DNA of 53,620 bases from contig NZ_JBHSHQ010000037.1 of the NCBI RefSeq assembly GCF_042652985.1, positions 1 to 53,620 of the forward strand, given 5' to 3'. The stretch comes from Ruoffia tabacinasalis. GTDB lineage: Bacteria; Bacillota; Bacilli; Lactobacillales; Aerococcaceae. The notes beneath the pieces are model-generated. The model ran no database searches, was not told where the DNA came from, and worked only from the letters and a program-made list of their open reading frames with translations. Positions within the stretch are counted from its first letter, which is position 1. Each line of letters begins with the position of its first letter. The translations under genes and the position numbers were made by a program. Shown here one piece after another: positions 17,200-26,088 of the stretch.

Positions 17200-17936
17200 G
17201 GCGAAACCGTAATGAGGTCTTTTAGGTTCTCGAATGTCTTCTCACCTATACCTGAAACAGCCATAATATCTTCTACAACACTAAAGCTTCCATTCTCTTC
17301 TCTAAATTGAATGATTGCGGCAGCCTTTTTTGGTCCAATATTCGGGAGAGTCATCAACTCATCTACAGTGGCTGAATTTATATTTACAACACCAGATACA
17401 TTGTCATTAAATGAATCAGGTCCTTCAGTATAAAGTGGTTCAACCATTCCTAAATTCGGTGTCGCCTCTGCCTGTTCCAAATCTGAATAGCTATAAATGT
17501 ACAACAACATCTGATCTTCAAGTAGTTTCGCTTGGTTTAACGTTTCAGTGGCGGCTTCTTCCGTTAAGCCTCCTGCCATTTCTATCACATCATAAACTCT
17601 ACTACCTATAGGCAAGGCGTACATATCTGGTTTGGCTACCGCTCCTTTAATATCGACATAAACCACTAGTTGTTCATTGTCTTCAGCCTGTTCATCTGTC
17701 TGTTGTTCTATCCCCGGTATTGCTGCTAAATCTGTATTAACTTCTGGCTCTTGGGTGGATTCCTCCGATTGAGTTGATCCACTTTCGAACAGTTTGACAT
17801 AATCGGTTGACGATTGTCGGTTTGGTAAGATGGCGGATAATAAGACGATAACTAACACCGTCAGTATTAATATCTTAAAAATATTCTGTTGAATATGAGT
17901 CACGATTGTCTTAAAGGTCACATTTTGAAAATTCAT
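17196..17936 (-). CDS. comEA: competence DNA receptor ComEA
   Basis: 246-residue membrane-anchored DNA-binding protein that holds incoming double-stranded DNA outside the membrane. A single N-terminal membrane segment (about 18-36) is followed by an acidic linker, an SLBB domain (about 90-150; VVYVDIKGAVAKPDMY, GSRVYDVIEMAGG) and a C-terminal helix-hairpin-helix pair (INSATVDELMTLPNIGPKKA, IMAVSGIGEKTFENL). ATG 17936 is chosen because AGGAGG lies 6 nt upstream; upstream in-frame codons lack an RBS. It overlaps comEC by 4 nt. No comEB is present between them. Confidence 0.94.
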   Translation of the reverse strand: MNFQNVTFKTIVTHIQQNIFKILILTVLVIVLLSAILPNRQSSTDYVKLFESGSTQSEESTQEPEVNTDLAAIPGIEQQTDEQAEDNEQLVVYVDIKGAVAKPDMYALPIGSRVYDVIEMAGGLTEEAATETLNQAKLLEDQMLLYIYSYSDLEQAEATPNLGMVEPLYTEGPDSFNDNVSGVVNINSATVDELMTLPNIGPKKAAAIIQFREENGSFSVVEDIMAVSGIGEKTFENLKDLITVSP

Positions 17937-17971
17937 ATTATTCCTCCTAAAAATTTGTCTATATATATATA

Positions 17972-18011
17972 CAAAAAAAAAGCCGATTTTCATTTTTTAA
18001 AATGAAAATCG
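17972..18011 (-). terminator. rho-independent terminator of ftsW-ylbG-rsmD-coaD
   Basis: A 13-bp stem CGATTTTCATTTT/AAAATGAAAATCG (17984-17996 with 17999-18011) with a very short loop is followed by nine T residues on the minus strand. It separates coaD from comEA. Confidence 0.88.
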
Positions 18012-18050
18012 ACCAAATTATTTTTTTAGTGACCTAATTAATGTGACTAT

Positions 18051-18548
18051 TTACTTAGAATTAATTTTTTCATGCATGGCTTCTTCAACATTTGGTGGAA
18101 CCATGTCACTAATGTCCCCATCGAAAAAGGCGATTTCTTTAATAATTGTCGAACTTAAGTAACGATATTGATCGGCTGCATATAATATCATCGTCTCTAG
18201 GCCTTCCACTTGACGCGCATTCGCAGAAGCGATGGCGTACTCGTAATCCACATCCGTTGTGTTACGCAAACCTCTAATAAGTGCAGTCGCTTGTTTTTCT
18301 TCGTAATAATGAGCAATTAGCCCATCCTTTAAAGTATCTACAGTCACGTTATCAATATGCTTCACGCTGTCTTCTACTAATTTAATGCGCTCATCAACCG
18401 TAAATAATGTTTTCTTATTTGTATTGATTGCGATAACGACAATGACTTCATCGAACAATTTACTACTACGTTCGATTAAATTTAAATGCCCTTTTGTTAA
18501 GGGGTCAAACGTTCCAGCAAAGATACCAATCTTTGGTTTATTACTCAA
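18051..18548 (-). CDS. coaD: pantetheine-phosphate adenylyltransferase
   Basis: 165-residue enzyme of coenzyme A synthesis that makes dephospho-CoA from 4'-phosphopantetheine and ATP. The nucleotidyltransferase motif GTFDPLTKGHLNLI (T/HxGH) is near residues 10-23 and the second motif STIIKE near 130. TTG 18548 is chosen as start: GAGGAG lies 7 nt upstream and gives the family length, with an 8-nt overlap with rsmD. An upstream in-frame ATG (18593) would add 15 unrelated residues inside rsmD. It is the standard partner of rsmD. Confidence 0.93.
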   Translation of the reverse strand: MSNKPKIGIFAGTFDPLTKGHLNLIERSSKLFDEVIVVIAINTNKKTLFTVDERIKLVEDSVKHIDNVTVDTLKDGLIAHYYEEKQATALIRGLRNTTDVDYEYAIASANARQVEGLETMILYAADQYRYLSSTIIKEIAFFDGDISDMVPPNVEEAMHEKINSK

Positions 18549-19113
18549 CACTATTCTCCTCACCTTCGTAAATATGAATGCGGGTTGCACCATAATCTTT
18601 TACTTTTACTAACTCATAACCTTCAATCCTATCTGGAAGGATTACATCTGAATCTGTTTCGCAGACAATTGTCGTTTGGTTATTAATCATCTCTAATTCC
18701 CAGAGCCATTGAATATCTTTTTCAATTTGTTGTTTATGATATGAAGGATCTAGAAAGAGTAGTTTAAATGGCTCAGTCATTTGACTGCTTGCGTAATTTC
18801 GTAAACTCTTATGATTGTCACCCTTTAATAAAGTGAATCGTTCTTCCTCTTTAGTCATCTTAAGGTTTTCGTTGATTGTTTCGATGGCTGGTCTGTGTTT
18901 TTCACAAAGAACGGCAGAATCCATGCCTCTAGAAACAGCTTCGATGGCTAAAGCCCCACTTCCCGCATATAAATCTAAACAAATACCACCGTCAAAGTAC
19001 CCACCAATTAAATTAAACATGCTTTCTTTAATTTTATCTGTTGTTGGGCGTGTATTTTGACCTGGGACTGCTTTTAGTCGTCTACTTCCATAATTTCCTG
19101 ATATTACTCGCAT
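18541..19113 (-). CDS. rsmD: 16S rRNA (guanine(966)-N2)-methyltransferase
   Basis: 190-residue SAM-dependent methyltransferase that modifies G966 of 16S rRNA. It shows the family N-terminus MRVISGNYGSRRLKAVPG, TRPTTDKIKESMFNLI (about 21-36), the SAM motif LDLYAGSGALAIEA (about 45-58) and the catalytic motif LFLDPSY (about 121-127, DPSY for DPPY). GGTGG precedes the ATG. It lies 13 nt after ylbG and overlaps coaD. Confidence 0.95.
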   Translation of the reverse strand: MRVISGNYGSRRLKAVPGQNTRPTTDKIKESMFNLIGGYFDGGICLDLYAGSGALAIEAVSRGMDSAVLCEKHRPAIETINENLKMTKEEERFTLLKGDNHKSLRNYASSQMTEPFKLLFLDPSYHKQQIEKDIQWLWELEMINNQTTIVCETDSDVILPDRIEGYELVKVKDYGATRIHIYEGEENSVE

Positions 19114-19126
19114 ATACTACCACCAA

Positions 19127-19483
19127 TTATCCATTATTCATTTTTTTGTTGCGAAGTGATTCTGCAATTGACTCGATTAATGATTCTTCTTCATCCTGTA
19201 CAGAAAAAGGACCAGATAAAGAATTGTCTGATGAGTGTTCAATCGCATTTGCAAATGTCATGTCAATGTCGTCTCGATATGAGTACTCGACTTCTCTGAC
19301 GAAATAATAGTCATTCACTATTCTCTCAACTTTTTCTGCATCTTTTTTATTCACGTACATGATCGCGTACTTCATCTTACGACTATAGTAATGAATGTAG
19401 CCATGCTTTCTTAATTCTTTAATCTGCTTTGTTGAATATAGCCAAATAATAAGCGCTTGTCTTTCAATCATATTAAATTCCAT
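19127..19483 (-). CDS. ylbG: YlbG family protein (DUF2129)
   Basis: 118-residue small cytosolic protein of unknown function. The YlbG domain covers about residues 5-85 (RQALIIWLYSTKQIKELRKH, GYIHYYSRKMKYAIMYV, VEYSYRDDIDMTF). An acidic/Ser tail of about 30 residues follows. It has its usual neighbours ftsW upstream and rsmD-coaD downstream. AAAGGGGAG precedes the ATG and lies within the end of ftsW. Confidence 0.92.
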   Translation of the reverse strand: MEFNMIERQALIIWLYSTKQIKELRKHGYIHYYSRKMKYAIMYVNKKDAEKVERIVNDYYFVREVEYSYRDDIDMTFANAIEHSSDNSLSGPFSVQDEEESLIESIAESLRNKKMNNG

Positions 19484-19484
19484 A

Positions 19485-20747
19485 TTACTCCCCTTTCTGT
19501 TTAGAATAAACTAAGTTGATATTTGGTTCTTTACCTTCTTCAACAATCATTCTTAAAGCCAGTCCAATCGCACTTAGCATTGCAATCATACTTGTCCCCC
19601 CATAACTTATAAATGGTAACGTGACCCCAGTTAATGGCAGTATACTCACGACCCCTCCGATGTTAATCACAGTTTGTACGAGAAGTAAAGATGCAACACC
19701 TATTAGAACTGATTTGCGGTATAACTCTGTACTTGCTGCAGCGCGTTGGTAAATGATTACGATGAGGCTAAATAATAAGCCTACCACGACTAACACACCA
19801 ATTAAGCCAAGTTCTTCAGCGATATTTGCCAATATATAATCGGATTCAATGACCGGTAAAGCCCCTTGCTTCGATACACCTTCGCCTAATCCCATTCCAA
19901 ACCAACCGCCCCGACTAAATGCCATTAGGCCTTGGATAATCTGGTAACCTGAATCGGATGAATATCTGAATGGATCAATGAATGATGCAATCCGTTCAAA
20001 CATATGGAAATCTTTCGAAACTAACCAATCTCCAAATTGCCGTCCAATGATCGTCAGTAATAAATAACCGACAAATACAACACTATAGGCGATAACATTC
20101 CACTTTAAAGACCCTTTAGTTAACAGGAAGATAAGTCCAAGAGTTGCAGTTAGGATAATCAACATTCCTAAATCGGGTTGTAATAAAATCAGAAACCAAG
20201 AAATTACTAATGATGCTATGGCTGCATTATTCACGTTTATCCAGTTAGGCAATTTACGTTTTGTAAGGATAACTTCCCTATCATAGTACTTGATTAGCCA
20301 ACTAATCACTAGAATCCCAATGACTTTAACGAACTCACTTGGCTGAAAACTAACTCCGAGTACAAGAAACCAACTGGTTGCCCCCCAAACACTTTCTTGA
20401 GTAGCTAAAGTATATCCCAATAATACAATTAAAATGGTCATCATTAATAGAATGAGCCTGATATTTTTAAACAATTCAAAAGGTACGACGAGCATTATAC
20501 CGATGATGGTAACACCAATGACCACCGAAAGACTTTGTGTTGTGATCGCGCTAATTGGATTACCATACATTGTCGCACTAAAGACTGAAATCAAACCAAT
20601 CACCACTAATAAAGTTGTAATTAATACGATAGATTTGTCAATCAATCTAAAATTCTTTGTCATCTCTTTTTTAGAAAAAAAACCTTTTAATGACTTTTTA
20701 AGCCTCATACTTTTTGAAGCATCATGATGTTCCTCATTGTTTGCCAT
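19485..20747 (-). CDS. ftsW: FtsW/RodA/SpoVE family peptidoglycan polymerase, probably FtsW
   Basis: 420-residue SEDS glycosyltransferase with about ten membrane spans that polymerises septal peptidoglycan from lipid II. A cytoplasmic basic N-tail (about 1-40) precedes the first span. Family motifs include WLVLGVSFQPSEFVK-like LGVSFQPSEFVKV, SGYQIIQGLMAFSRGGWFG, SDYILANIAEELG and LPFISYGGTSM. FtsW rather than RodA is chosen from the ylbG-rsmD-coaD neighbourhood. ATG 20747 has AGGAGG 6 nt upstream; an ATG 16 codons earlier has no RBS. Confidence 0.9.
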   Translation of the reverse strand: MANNEEHHDASKSMRLKKSLKGFFSKKEMTKNFRLIDKSIVLITTLLVVIGLISVFSATMYGNPISAITTQSLSVVIGVTIIGIMLVVPFELFKNIRLILLMMTILIVLLGYTLATQESVWGATSWFLVLGVSFQPSEFVKVIGILVISWLIKYYDREVILTKRKLPNWINVNNAAIASLVISWFLILLQPDLGMLIILTATLGLIFLLTKGSLKWNVIAYSVVFVGYLLLTIIGRQFGDWLVSKDFHMFERIASFIDPFRYSSDSGYQIIQGLMAFSRGGWFGMGLGEGVSKQGALPVIESDYILANIAEELGLIGVLVVVGLLFSLIVIIYQRAAASTELYRKSVLIGVASLLLVQTVINIGGVVSILPLTGVTLPFISYGGTSMIAMLSAIGLALRMIVEEGKEPNINLVYSKQKGE

Positions 20748-20919
20748 CAAACGCCTCCTCATGCATAGATAATTACACTCAGTATACCACTTCAAAAAGT
20801 GTATTGAAAAGTGTAAGGTTTTTCATATAAGCTATTATAACATGTATCGCTTAATTAAAAATGACAATTTATTGAATAGTCAAATGACTCACTTGCTATT
20901 AAAATTCTAACTTACTAGC

Positions 20920-20959
20920 AAAAAAATAGTGTCACTGAGACTTCTCTCACTGACACTAT
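20920..20959 (-). terminator. rho-independent terminator of sodA
   Basis: A 9-bp stem ATAGTGTCA/TGACACTAT with inner TGAGA/TCTCA pairing is followed on the minus strand by TTTTTTT. Confidence 0.88.
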
Positions 20960-20975
20960 CCATTTAAAGTTTAGA

Positions 20976-21578
20976 TTATGCGTTTAAACGTTCTGCAACT
21001 TTCGACCAGTTAACAACTTTCCAGAAAGCTGATAAGTATTCTGGACGACGGTTTTGGTAGTTTAAGTAGTAAGCATGTTCCCATACATCTACACCTAATA
21101 ATGGTTTCTTACCATCTGTAATGGGGTTATCTTGGTTTGGAGTTCCAACAACTTCTAATGTTCCGTTGTTATCAACTAGCCATGCCCAACCAGATCCAAA
21201 TTGACCTGCACCTGCAGCTTCAAATTTTTCTTTAAATGCATCTACTGATCCGAATGCATCTTCTAATTTTTTAGCTAATTCAGCAGGAACCTCATTATTA
21301 TCTGAAGGTGCTTGTAATGATTCCCAGAATAATGAGTGGTTTAAGTGTCCTCCACCGTTATTACGTACAGCTGTACGTTTTTCTTCTGGAATATCGTTTA
21401 AGTTTGCAACAACATCTTCGATTGCTTTATCAGCAAACTCAGTTCCTTCCAATGCATCATTTAATTTCGTTACATATCCATTGTGGTGTTTGCCGTGATG
21501 GATTTCCATTGTTTCCTTATCGATAACTGGTTCTAAAGCATCACTTGCATATGGTAAATGTGGTAAAGTAAAAGCCAT
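20976..21578 (-). CDS. sodA: superoxide dismutase [Mn/Fe]
   Basis: 200-residue cytosolic enzyme that converts superoxide to hydrogen peroxide and oxygen. Metal ligands are visible: His27 in EIHHGKHHNGY, His in GGHLNHSLFW (about 77-86), and Asp/His in the signature DVWEHAYYLNYQNRRP (about 158-173). GAGSGWAWL-type motif FGSGWAWLV is present. The residues beside the ligands suit a Mn or cambialistic enzyme but do not decide it. AGGAGGAA precedes the ATG. Monocistronic, with a terminator on each side. Confidence 0.97.
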   Translation of the reverse strand: MAFTLPHLPYASDALEPVIDKETMEIHHGKHHNGYVTKLNDALEGTEFADKAIEDVVANLNDIPEEKRTAVRNNGGGHLNHSLFWESLQAPSDNNEVPAELAKKLEDAFGSVDAFKEKFEAAGAGQFGSGWAWLVDNNGTLEVVGTPNQDNPITDGKKPLLGVDVWEHAYYLNYQNRRPEYLSAFWKVVNWSKVAERLNA

Positions 21579-21640
21579 AATTAAATTCCTCCTATATATT
21601 TCTTATGATATATCCATAATATCATGCTAGTAATGAATAA

Positions 21641-21673
21641 CAAAATAAAACGCTCACAGAAAGTGAGCGTTTT
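21641..21673 (-). terminator. rho-independent terminator of typA
   Basis: An 11-bp stem AAAACGCTCAC/GTGAGCGTTTT (21647-21657 with 21663-21673) is followed by a T-rich tail on the minus strand, 9 nt past the typA stop codon. Confidence 0.87.
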
Positions 21674-21681
21674 GAGAAATA

Positions 21682-23514
21682 TTATTTTTTATCTTTTTTA
21701 GATGCTTTTTCACGAGCACTTTTATCTAAGATTTGTTTACGTAAACGAATACTTTCTGGTGTTATTTCACAGTACTCATCTTCGTCCATAAATTGTATTG
21801 ACTCTTCTAATGTTAAAACTTTAGGTTGTTTAATAACATTTGTTTGGTCTTTATTCGCTGAACGTACGTTTGTTTGTTGTTTCGCTTTAGTGATGTTAAC
21901 TGTTAAGTCATTCTCACGGTTATGTTCACCGATAATCATTCCTCCATAAACTTCCGTTCCTGGAGTGATGAAGATTTGTCCACGTTCTTCGATGTTCATA
22001 ATACTGTAAGTTGTCGCTTGACCTGAGTCTAACGATACTAAGGCACCGTTACGACGACGACCAATTGATCCACCTACAGCTGGTCTATACTCATCAAAAG
22101 TATGGTTCATAATTCCGTAACCACGTGTTAATGACATAAATTCTGTTGCGAATCCAATTAATCCACGCGCTGGAACTAAGAAGATCAGACGAACTTGTCC
22201 GTTACCTGGGTTAATCATATCAGCCATTTCAGCTTTTCTTGTACCTAAAGCTTCAATAATTGATCCCATATATTCTTCAGGAGTATCAATTTGTAATCTT
22301 TCAAATGGCTCACTTGCTACACCGTCAATCTCACGAATAATAACTTCTGGTCTTGATACTTGGAATTCGTATCCTTCACGTCTCATATTCTCAATTAAGA
22401 TTGATAAATGTAGTTCCCCACGTCCTGATACAGTAAAGGCATCAGGTGAATCTGTAGGTTCTACGTTTAAAGAAACGTCGGTTTGTAGTTCACGTGATAA
22501 TCTATCTTCTAGATTACGCGCTGTGACATATTTACCTTCTCTACCTGCAAATGGTGAGTTGTTCGTTAAGAACTTCATTTGTAATGTTGGCTCATCCACA
22601 TGTAATAGTGGCATTGCAATTGGATCAGTACTACTTGATACTGTTTCCCCAACGAAGATATCATCCATACCTGATAAAGCGATTAAATCTCCACCAATGG
22701 CTTCGTTAATTTCAACTCTGTTTAAGCCGAAGAAACCGAACATTTTTGATACACGGAAGTTTTTAGTGCTTCCATCTGTCTTCATTAATGTCACGCTATC
22801 TCCTACTTTGATTGTTCCTTGGAACACTCGACCAATACCGATACGTCCAACGTAATCACTATAATCTAACATTGACACTTGGAATTGTAGAGGCTCGTCA
22901 CGATTATCTGCAGGTGCAGGGACGTGTTCTAATACTGCATCAAAGATAGCATCCATATTATCATCTTGATCTGCTGGATCACTTGATGTACTTGAAGTTC
23001 CGTTTAATGCAGAAGCATATACAACTGGGAATTCAATTTGATCATCATCGGCACCTAGCTCGATGAATAATTCTAAAACTTCATCCACGACTTCTTCAGG
23101 TCTTGCTGATGGTTTATCAATTTTATTTACAACAACAACTGGAACTAATCCTTCATCTAAAGCACGTTTTAATACGAAACGTGTTTGTGGCATAGTTCCT
23201 TCATAGGCATCGACAACTAATACAACACCGTCGACCATCTTCATAATACGCTCTACTTCTCCACCGAAGTCCGCGTGTCCTGGTGTATCCATGATATTTA
23301 CGCGAGTCCCTTTATAATCTACCGCTGTATTTTTAGCTAAGATTGTGATTCCACGTTCTCTTTCAATATCATTGTTGTCCATCGCACGATCGTCAAGTTG
23401 TGTATGTCCATCTAAAGTGTCCGATTGTATTAACAGTTCATTAACCAACGATGTTTTACCGTGGTCAACGTGAGCGATTATTGCGATGTTTCTTATATCA
23501 TTACGTAATTCCAT
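21682..23514 (-). CDS. typA: ribosome-associated translational GTPase TypA/BipA
   Basis: 610-residue GTPase of the EF-G family that binds the ribosome and supports assembly and stress growth. G motifs: AHVDHGKTSL (G1), ERGITI (G2), DTPGHADFGGEV (G3) and VVNKIDKP (G4). The C-terminal half has the EF-G-like domains and the BipA-specific domain (PVGGSIGRRRNGALVS-like AVGGSIGRRRNGALVS, GQIFITPGTEVYGGM). ATG 23514 gives the family N-terminus MELRNDIRNI; a TTG four codons upstream lies directly on AAGGA. It follows the inositol monophosphatase family gene by 19 nt. Confidence 0.96.
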   Translation of the reverse strand: MELRNDIRNIAIIAHVDHGKTSLVNELLIQSDTLDGHTQLDDRAMDNNDIERERGITILAKNTAVDYKGTRVNIMDTPGHADFGGEVERIMKMVDGVVLVVDAYEGTMPQTRFVLKRALDEGLVPVVVVNKIDKPSARPEEVVDEVLELFIELGADDDQIEFPVVYASALNGTSSTSSDPADQDDNMDAIFDAVLEHVPAPADNRDEPLQFQVSMLDYSDYVGRIGIGRVFQGTIKVGDSVTLMKTDGSTKNFRVSKMFGFFGLNRVEINEAIGGDLIALSGMDDIFVGETVSSSTDPIAMPLLHVDEPTLQMKFLTNNSPFAGREGKYVTARNLEDRLSRELQTDVSLNVEPTDSPDAFTVSGRGELHLSILIENMRREGYEFQVSRPEVIIREIDGVASEPFERLQIDTPEEYMGSIIEALGTRKAEMADMINPGNGQVRLIFLVPARGLIGFATEFMSLTRGYGIMNHTFDEYRPAVGGSIGRRRNGALVSLDSGQATTYSIMNIEERGQIFITPGTEVYGGMIIGEHNRENDLTVNITKAKQQTNVRSANKDQTNVIKQPKVLTLEESIQFMDEDEYCEITPESIRLRKQILDKSAREKASKKDKK

Positions 23515-23533
23515 TATTTTATTCAATCCTTAT

Positions 23534-24307
23534 CTATTTATGACTTAGCAATTCTAATGCCTCTTGATGCACATTCGGATGTGCAAATAATATTGGTGAC
23601 CGGGTTAATATATCTGGTCGACTTCCATCAATTGTTGTTACTTTATATCCCATTGACTCGCATATAGCATAGCCAGCAGCAAAATCCCATGGTCGTAAAC
23701 CTGCTGAGAAATACAGTGCTGCCTCGCCTCTAATTAAGCCAATGATTTCTATCGCAGCTGATCCATAGGATCTTGCGCCGAGTGAAACATTTAGTAAGGC
23801 TTTCATATTATACACGTTGTTGGAGAAAGATTCTACATTTCCGAGCACTAAAGATTCATTTAATTGAGATATTTTTAGTGGTTCGAGTGGATGATTATTT
23901 AAGTAAACGTCTACACCCACGATACCATAGTATAAATCACTATTCATTACATCATAAATATAACCAGCAACTGGTAAACCATCTTCAAAAATACCAATCA
24001 TAATTCCAAAATGATTTTTAGCTTTAACAAAATTTAAAGTGCCGTCAATGGGATCAATAACCCAAACAGTGCCTTTCGTATCATCAACAATATCCCCTTG
24101 TCCTTCTTCACCAATAATTTGGTGTGTTGGATAATATTCACGGATTTTGTTAATAAAGAATTGCTCCGTTGCTTTATCCATCTCAGTGACTAAATCACTC
24201 GGACTTTTCTTCTCTTCAACTTGTAACTCACGCTCTAAAGAATATTTTAATGTCTCTGCTGCTTGTTCCATCCAAACTAAGATACGATGATGTAATTGAT
24301 AGTCCAC
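23534..24307 (-). CDS. inositol monophosphatase family protein
   Basis: 257-residue Mg2+-dependent phosphatase. The metal site is seen as IIGEEGQGD (about 69-77) and VWVIDPIDGTLNF (about 86-98), and the C-terminal signature as RPWDFAAGYAICESMG (about 200-215). Bacterial members act on inositol phosphates, PAP, or related small phosphates; the substrate cannot be told from sequence. It starts with GTG, with AAAGGAG 7 nt upstream, directly after the UPF0223 stop. This UPF0223-IMPase-typA order is common in Lactobacillales. Confidence 0.93.
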   Translation of the reverse strand: MDYQLHHRILVWMEQAAETLKYSLERELQVEEKKSPSDLVTEMDKATEQFFINKIREYYPTHQIIGEEGQGDIVDDTKGTVWVIDPIDGTLNFVKAKNHFGIMIGIFEDGLPVAGYIYDVMNSDLYYGIVGVDVYLNNHPLEPLKISQLNESLVLGNVESFSNNVYNMKALLNVSLGARSYGSAAIEIIGLIRGEAALYFSAGLRPWDFAAGYAICESMGYKVTTIDGSRPDILTRSPILFAHPNVHQEALELLSHK

Positions 24308-24622
24308 TTATTTTCTCCTTTGTTCCGTAGTTAAATTCATAATTTGAGCTTTTTTATTTAAATTCTCTTCTTTTAATTTTGTTCGCATCAATTGAACCGC
24401 TCTGTATATTGAATACCCACTTATGTCTTCGAATTTTTTCCCCATTTGCTTTTCTTGACTCTTACTTGGAACCACTTCTTTGAATTGGTTATAAGCTTTT
24501 TGGAATTTTTCAAAGTGAATACCTTGTTCATACGTTGATTCAACTGCATTAAGAAAAGTGATGACATGAACGATGTCTTCATTTGACCAATCTGGGTCGA
24601 TTGGATATTGATAGTTTTTCAA
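24308..24622 (-). CDS. UPF0223 family protein (YktA-like)
   Basis: 104-residue small helical protein of unknown function. Family signatures are YPIDPDWSNEDIVHVITFLN (about 5-24), YEQGIHFEKFQKAYNQFKEV, and KKFEDISGYSIYRAVQ near residues 61-76. It starts with TTG, supported by AAGGAGATTCTA immediately upstream. It abuts the inositol monophosphatase family gene with no gap, so they are co-transcribed. Confidence 0.9.
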   Translation of the reverse strand: MKNYQYPIDPDWSNEDIVHVITFLNAVESTYEQGIHFEKFQKAYNQFKEVVPSKSQEKQMGKKFEDISGYSIYRAVQLMRTKLKEENLNKKAQIMNLTTEQRRK

Positions 24623-24662
24623 ATAGAATCTCCTTGCTATATTTAATTGCTGAAAATAAACT

Positions 24663-25556
24663 TTAGTCCTCTGTATATAGTTTATTTACAATCGCTAACA
24701 CTTCATCATTAAATTTCTTCTGAATCGCTGTTACCGGTGTTTCGTTATTGATAATTAAGCTTGTATACACTTTTGGTGCATCTTCGACAGGAACCTTAAT
24801 TAAGTGGTCTTGGTTTCTGATAATAATATCTGTCATGAAACCAGCATAAATTCCTGAATCAATCATTGAATTAATTGTTTGAATTTCATTCGAATAACGA
24901 ACTTTCTTCAATTTCAGGCCATTATCACTTATCCAATGATTCATAATTGTATTATGCGTATACCCATTACCTAACGTAATGAAGTCTAACTCTTCAAGTT
25001 CTTCTACTGAAAGACTCTTACGGTCTGCTAATTTATGATTTTTATTTACATAAATCGCAAAGTCATGTTCTTCCATAGGAACTTGAGTTAACCATTTTTC
25101 CTCAAAAATAGGTTTTTCACTTGAAATAATTGCTGATGAAACTTGATTATTTCGAATCATTTCAAACATCACTTCAGAACTCTCTTCTTCGATAAAGTTA
25201 AGTAACATACTGTATTCAGCTAAATCTGGAAGAATCTTCGGTAAGTAAAAACCGCCAATCGTTGGTAGGAAGCCAAACGATACTGTCTCTGCTTGCGAAT
25301 TAATTATTTCTTGCTTCGTGCGCTCTAGTGTTTGTAATATCTCATGGGCAGATCTGTATAAGATTTCTCCGGATTCAGTTAATTGAACATTTTGAACAGC
25401 ACGATTACGTTGGATGAGTGTTGTTTCAAAATTCTCCTCCAATCTCTTTAACGCTATAGAGATAGATGGTTGCGATACATAGAATGCTTCGGCAGTCTTA
25501 GTAAAGCTCAAACTTTCTGCTAAATGAATAAAGTATTTTAAATCTCTAATATTCAT
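24663..25556 (-). CDS. LysR-type transcriptional regulator, probable regulator of lrgAB-lox
   Basis: 297-residue regulator. An N-terminal winged helix-turn-helix (about 1-60; LKYFIHLAESLSFTKTAEAF, VSQPSISIALKRLEE) is followed by a substrate-binding co-inducer domain (about 90-295; FGFLPTIGGFYLPKILPDL). It is divergent from lrgA-lrgB-lactate oxidase across 157 bp, the usual position of a LysR regulator for its target. A co-inducer such as lactate, pyruvate or acetate is a guess; CidR, which controls cid/lrg-type genes elsewhere, is also LysR-type. GAGGAA precedes the ATG. Confidence 0.88.
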   Translation of the reverse strand: MNIRDLKYFIHLAESLSFTKTAEAFYVSQPSISIALKRLEENFETTLIQRNRAVQNVQLTESGEILYRSAHEILQTLERTKQEIINSQAETVSFGFLPTIGGFYLPKILPDLAEYSMLLNFIEEESSEVMFEMIRNNQVSSAIISSEKPIFEEKWLTQVPMEEHDFAIYVNKNHKLADRKSLSVEELEELDFITLGNGYTHNTIMNHWISDNGLKLKKVRYSNEIQTINSMIDSGIYAGFMTDIIIRNQDHLIKVPVEDAPKVYTSLIINNETPVTAIQKKFNDEVLAIVNKLYTED

Positions 25557-25713
25557 ATATTATTCCTCACTTCATAAATTTTATTTATAGTTAATAATAA
25601 ATTGGTATTATTTCTTTTTATATCAATATGGTATTATATTCCTATGAAACGCTTTCATATCTTATGGATTTTGCTCCATATTGATTATATCATAATTGAA
25701 AAGGATGACATAC
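25557..25713. promoter_or_regulatory. divergent control region between LysR gene and lrgA
   Basis: This intergenic region should hold both promoters and the LysR sites. Features seen: a direct repeat TTGGTATTATTTC / TATGGTATTATATTC (25602-25614 and 25628-25642), an inverted repeat TATGGA-N6-TCCATA (25663-25680), and TGAAACGCTTTCA (25645-25657), which is a catabolite-responsive-element-like dyad one base too short. A/T richness makes the exact -10/-35 uncertain. Confidence 0.5.
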
Positions 25714-26088
25714 ATGGATAAGTTAAAACAGTTATTTTGGCTACTCTTATTCTCATATATTGGAGAATTATTGTCGCTAGTCATTTCGCCGTTTGTTGCA
25801 ATTCCTGGTAGTGTTATCGGAATGGTCGTATTGTTCTTAGCTCTGCATTTCAATATTTTACCGATTGAAAAAGTAGAAGACGTTGGAACTTGGCTAACTG
25901 ATAACATGGCTTTCTTATTTGTCCCAGCTGGGGTGGGATTAATGACTCAGTTCGAAGTACTGGGCGGGAACGTTTGGTGGCAGCTACTAATAATTTTATT
26001 TGTTACGACTGCATTAATGATGTGGTGTGTCGGTACAGTTGTTCAAAAACTGATCGACAAACGTCAGAATAAGGGGGCTAAAAAATGA
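25714..26088 (+). CDS. lrgA: CidA/LrgA family membrane protein
   Basis: 124-residue protein with four hydrophobic segments. Family features are PFVAIPGSVIGMVVLFLAL (about 23-41), TDNMAFLFVPAGVGLM (about 60-75) and a basic C-terminus. LrgA-type holin-like subunits act with LrgB; in B. subtilis and S. mutans such pairs have been shown to move pyruvate. ATG 25714 is chosen because AAAGGA lies 8 nt upstream; earlier in-frame starts would overlap the RBS. It overlaps lrgB by ATGA. Confidence 0.92.
   Translation: MDKLKQLFWLLLFSYIGELLSLVISPFVAIPGSVIGMVVLFLALHFNILPIEKVEDVGTWLTDNMAFLFVPAGVGLMTQFEVLGGNVWWQLLIILFVTTALMMWCVGTVVQKLIDKRQNKGAKK

Noticed and set aside
25645..25657. Canonical catabolite-responsive element
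   Set aside because: TGAAACGCTTTCA has 3 nt between the TGAAA and TTTCA arms where the consensus has 4, so it is reported only as cre-like.
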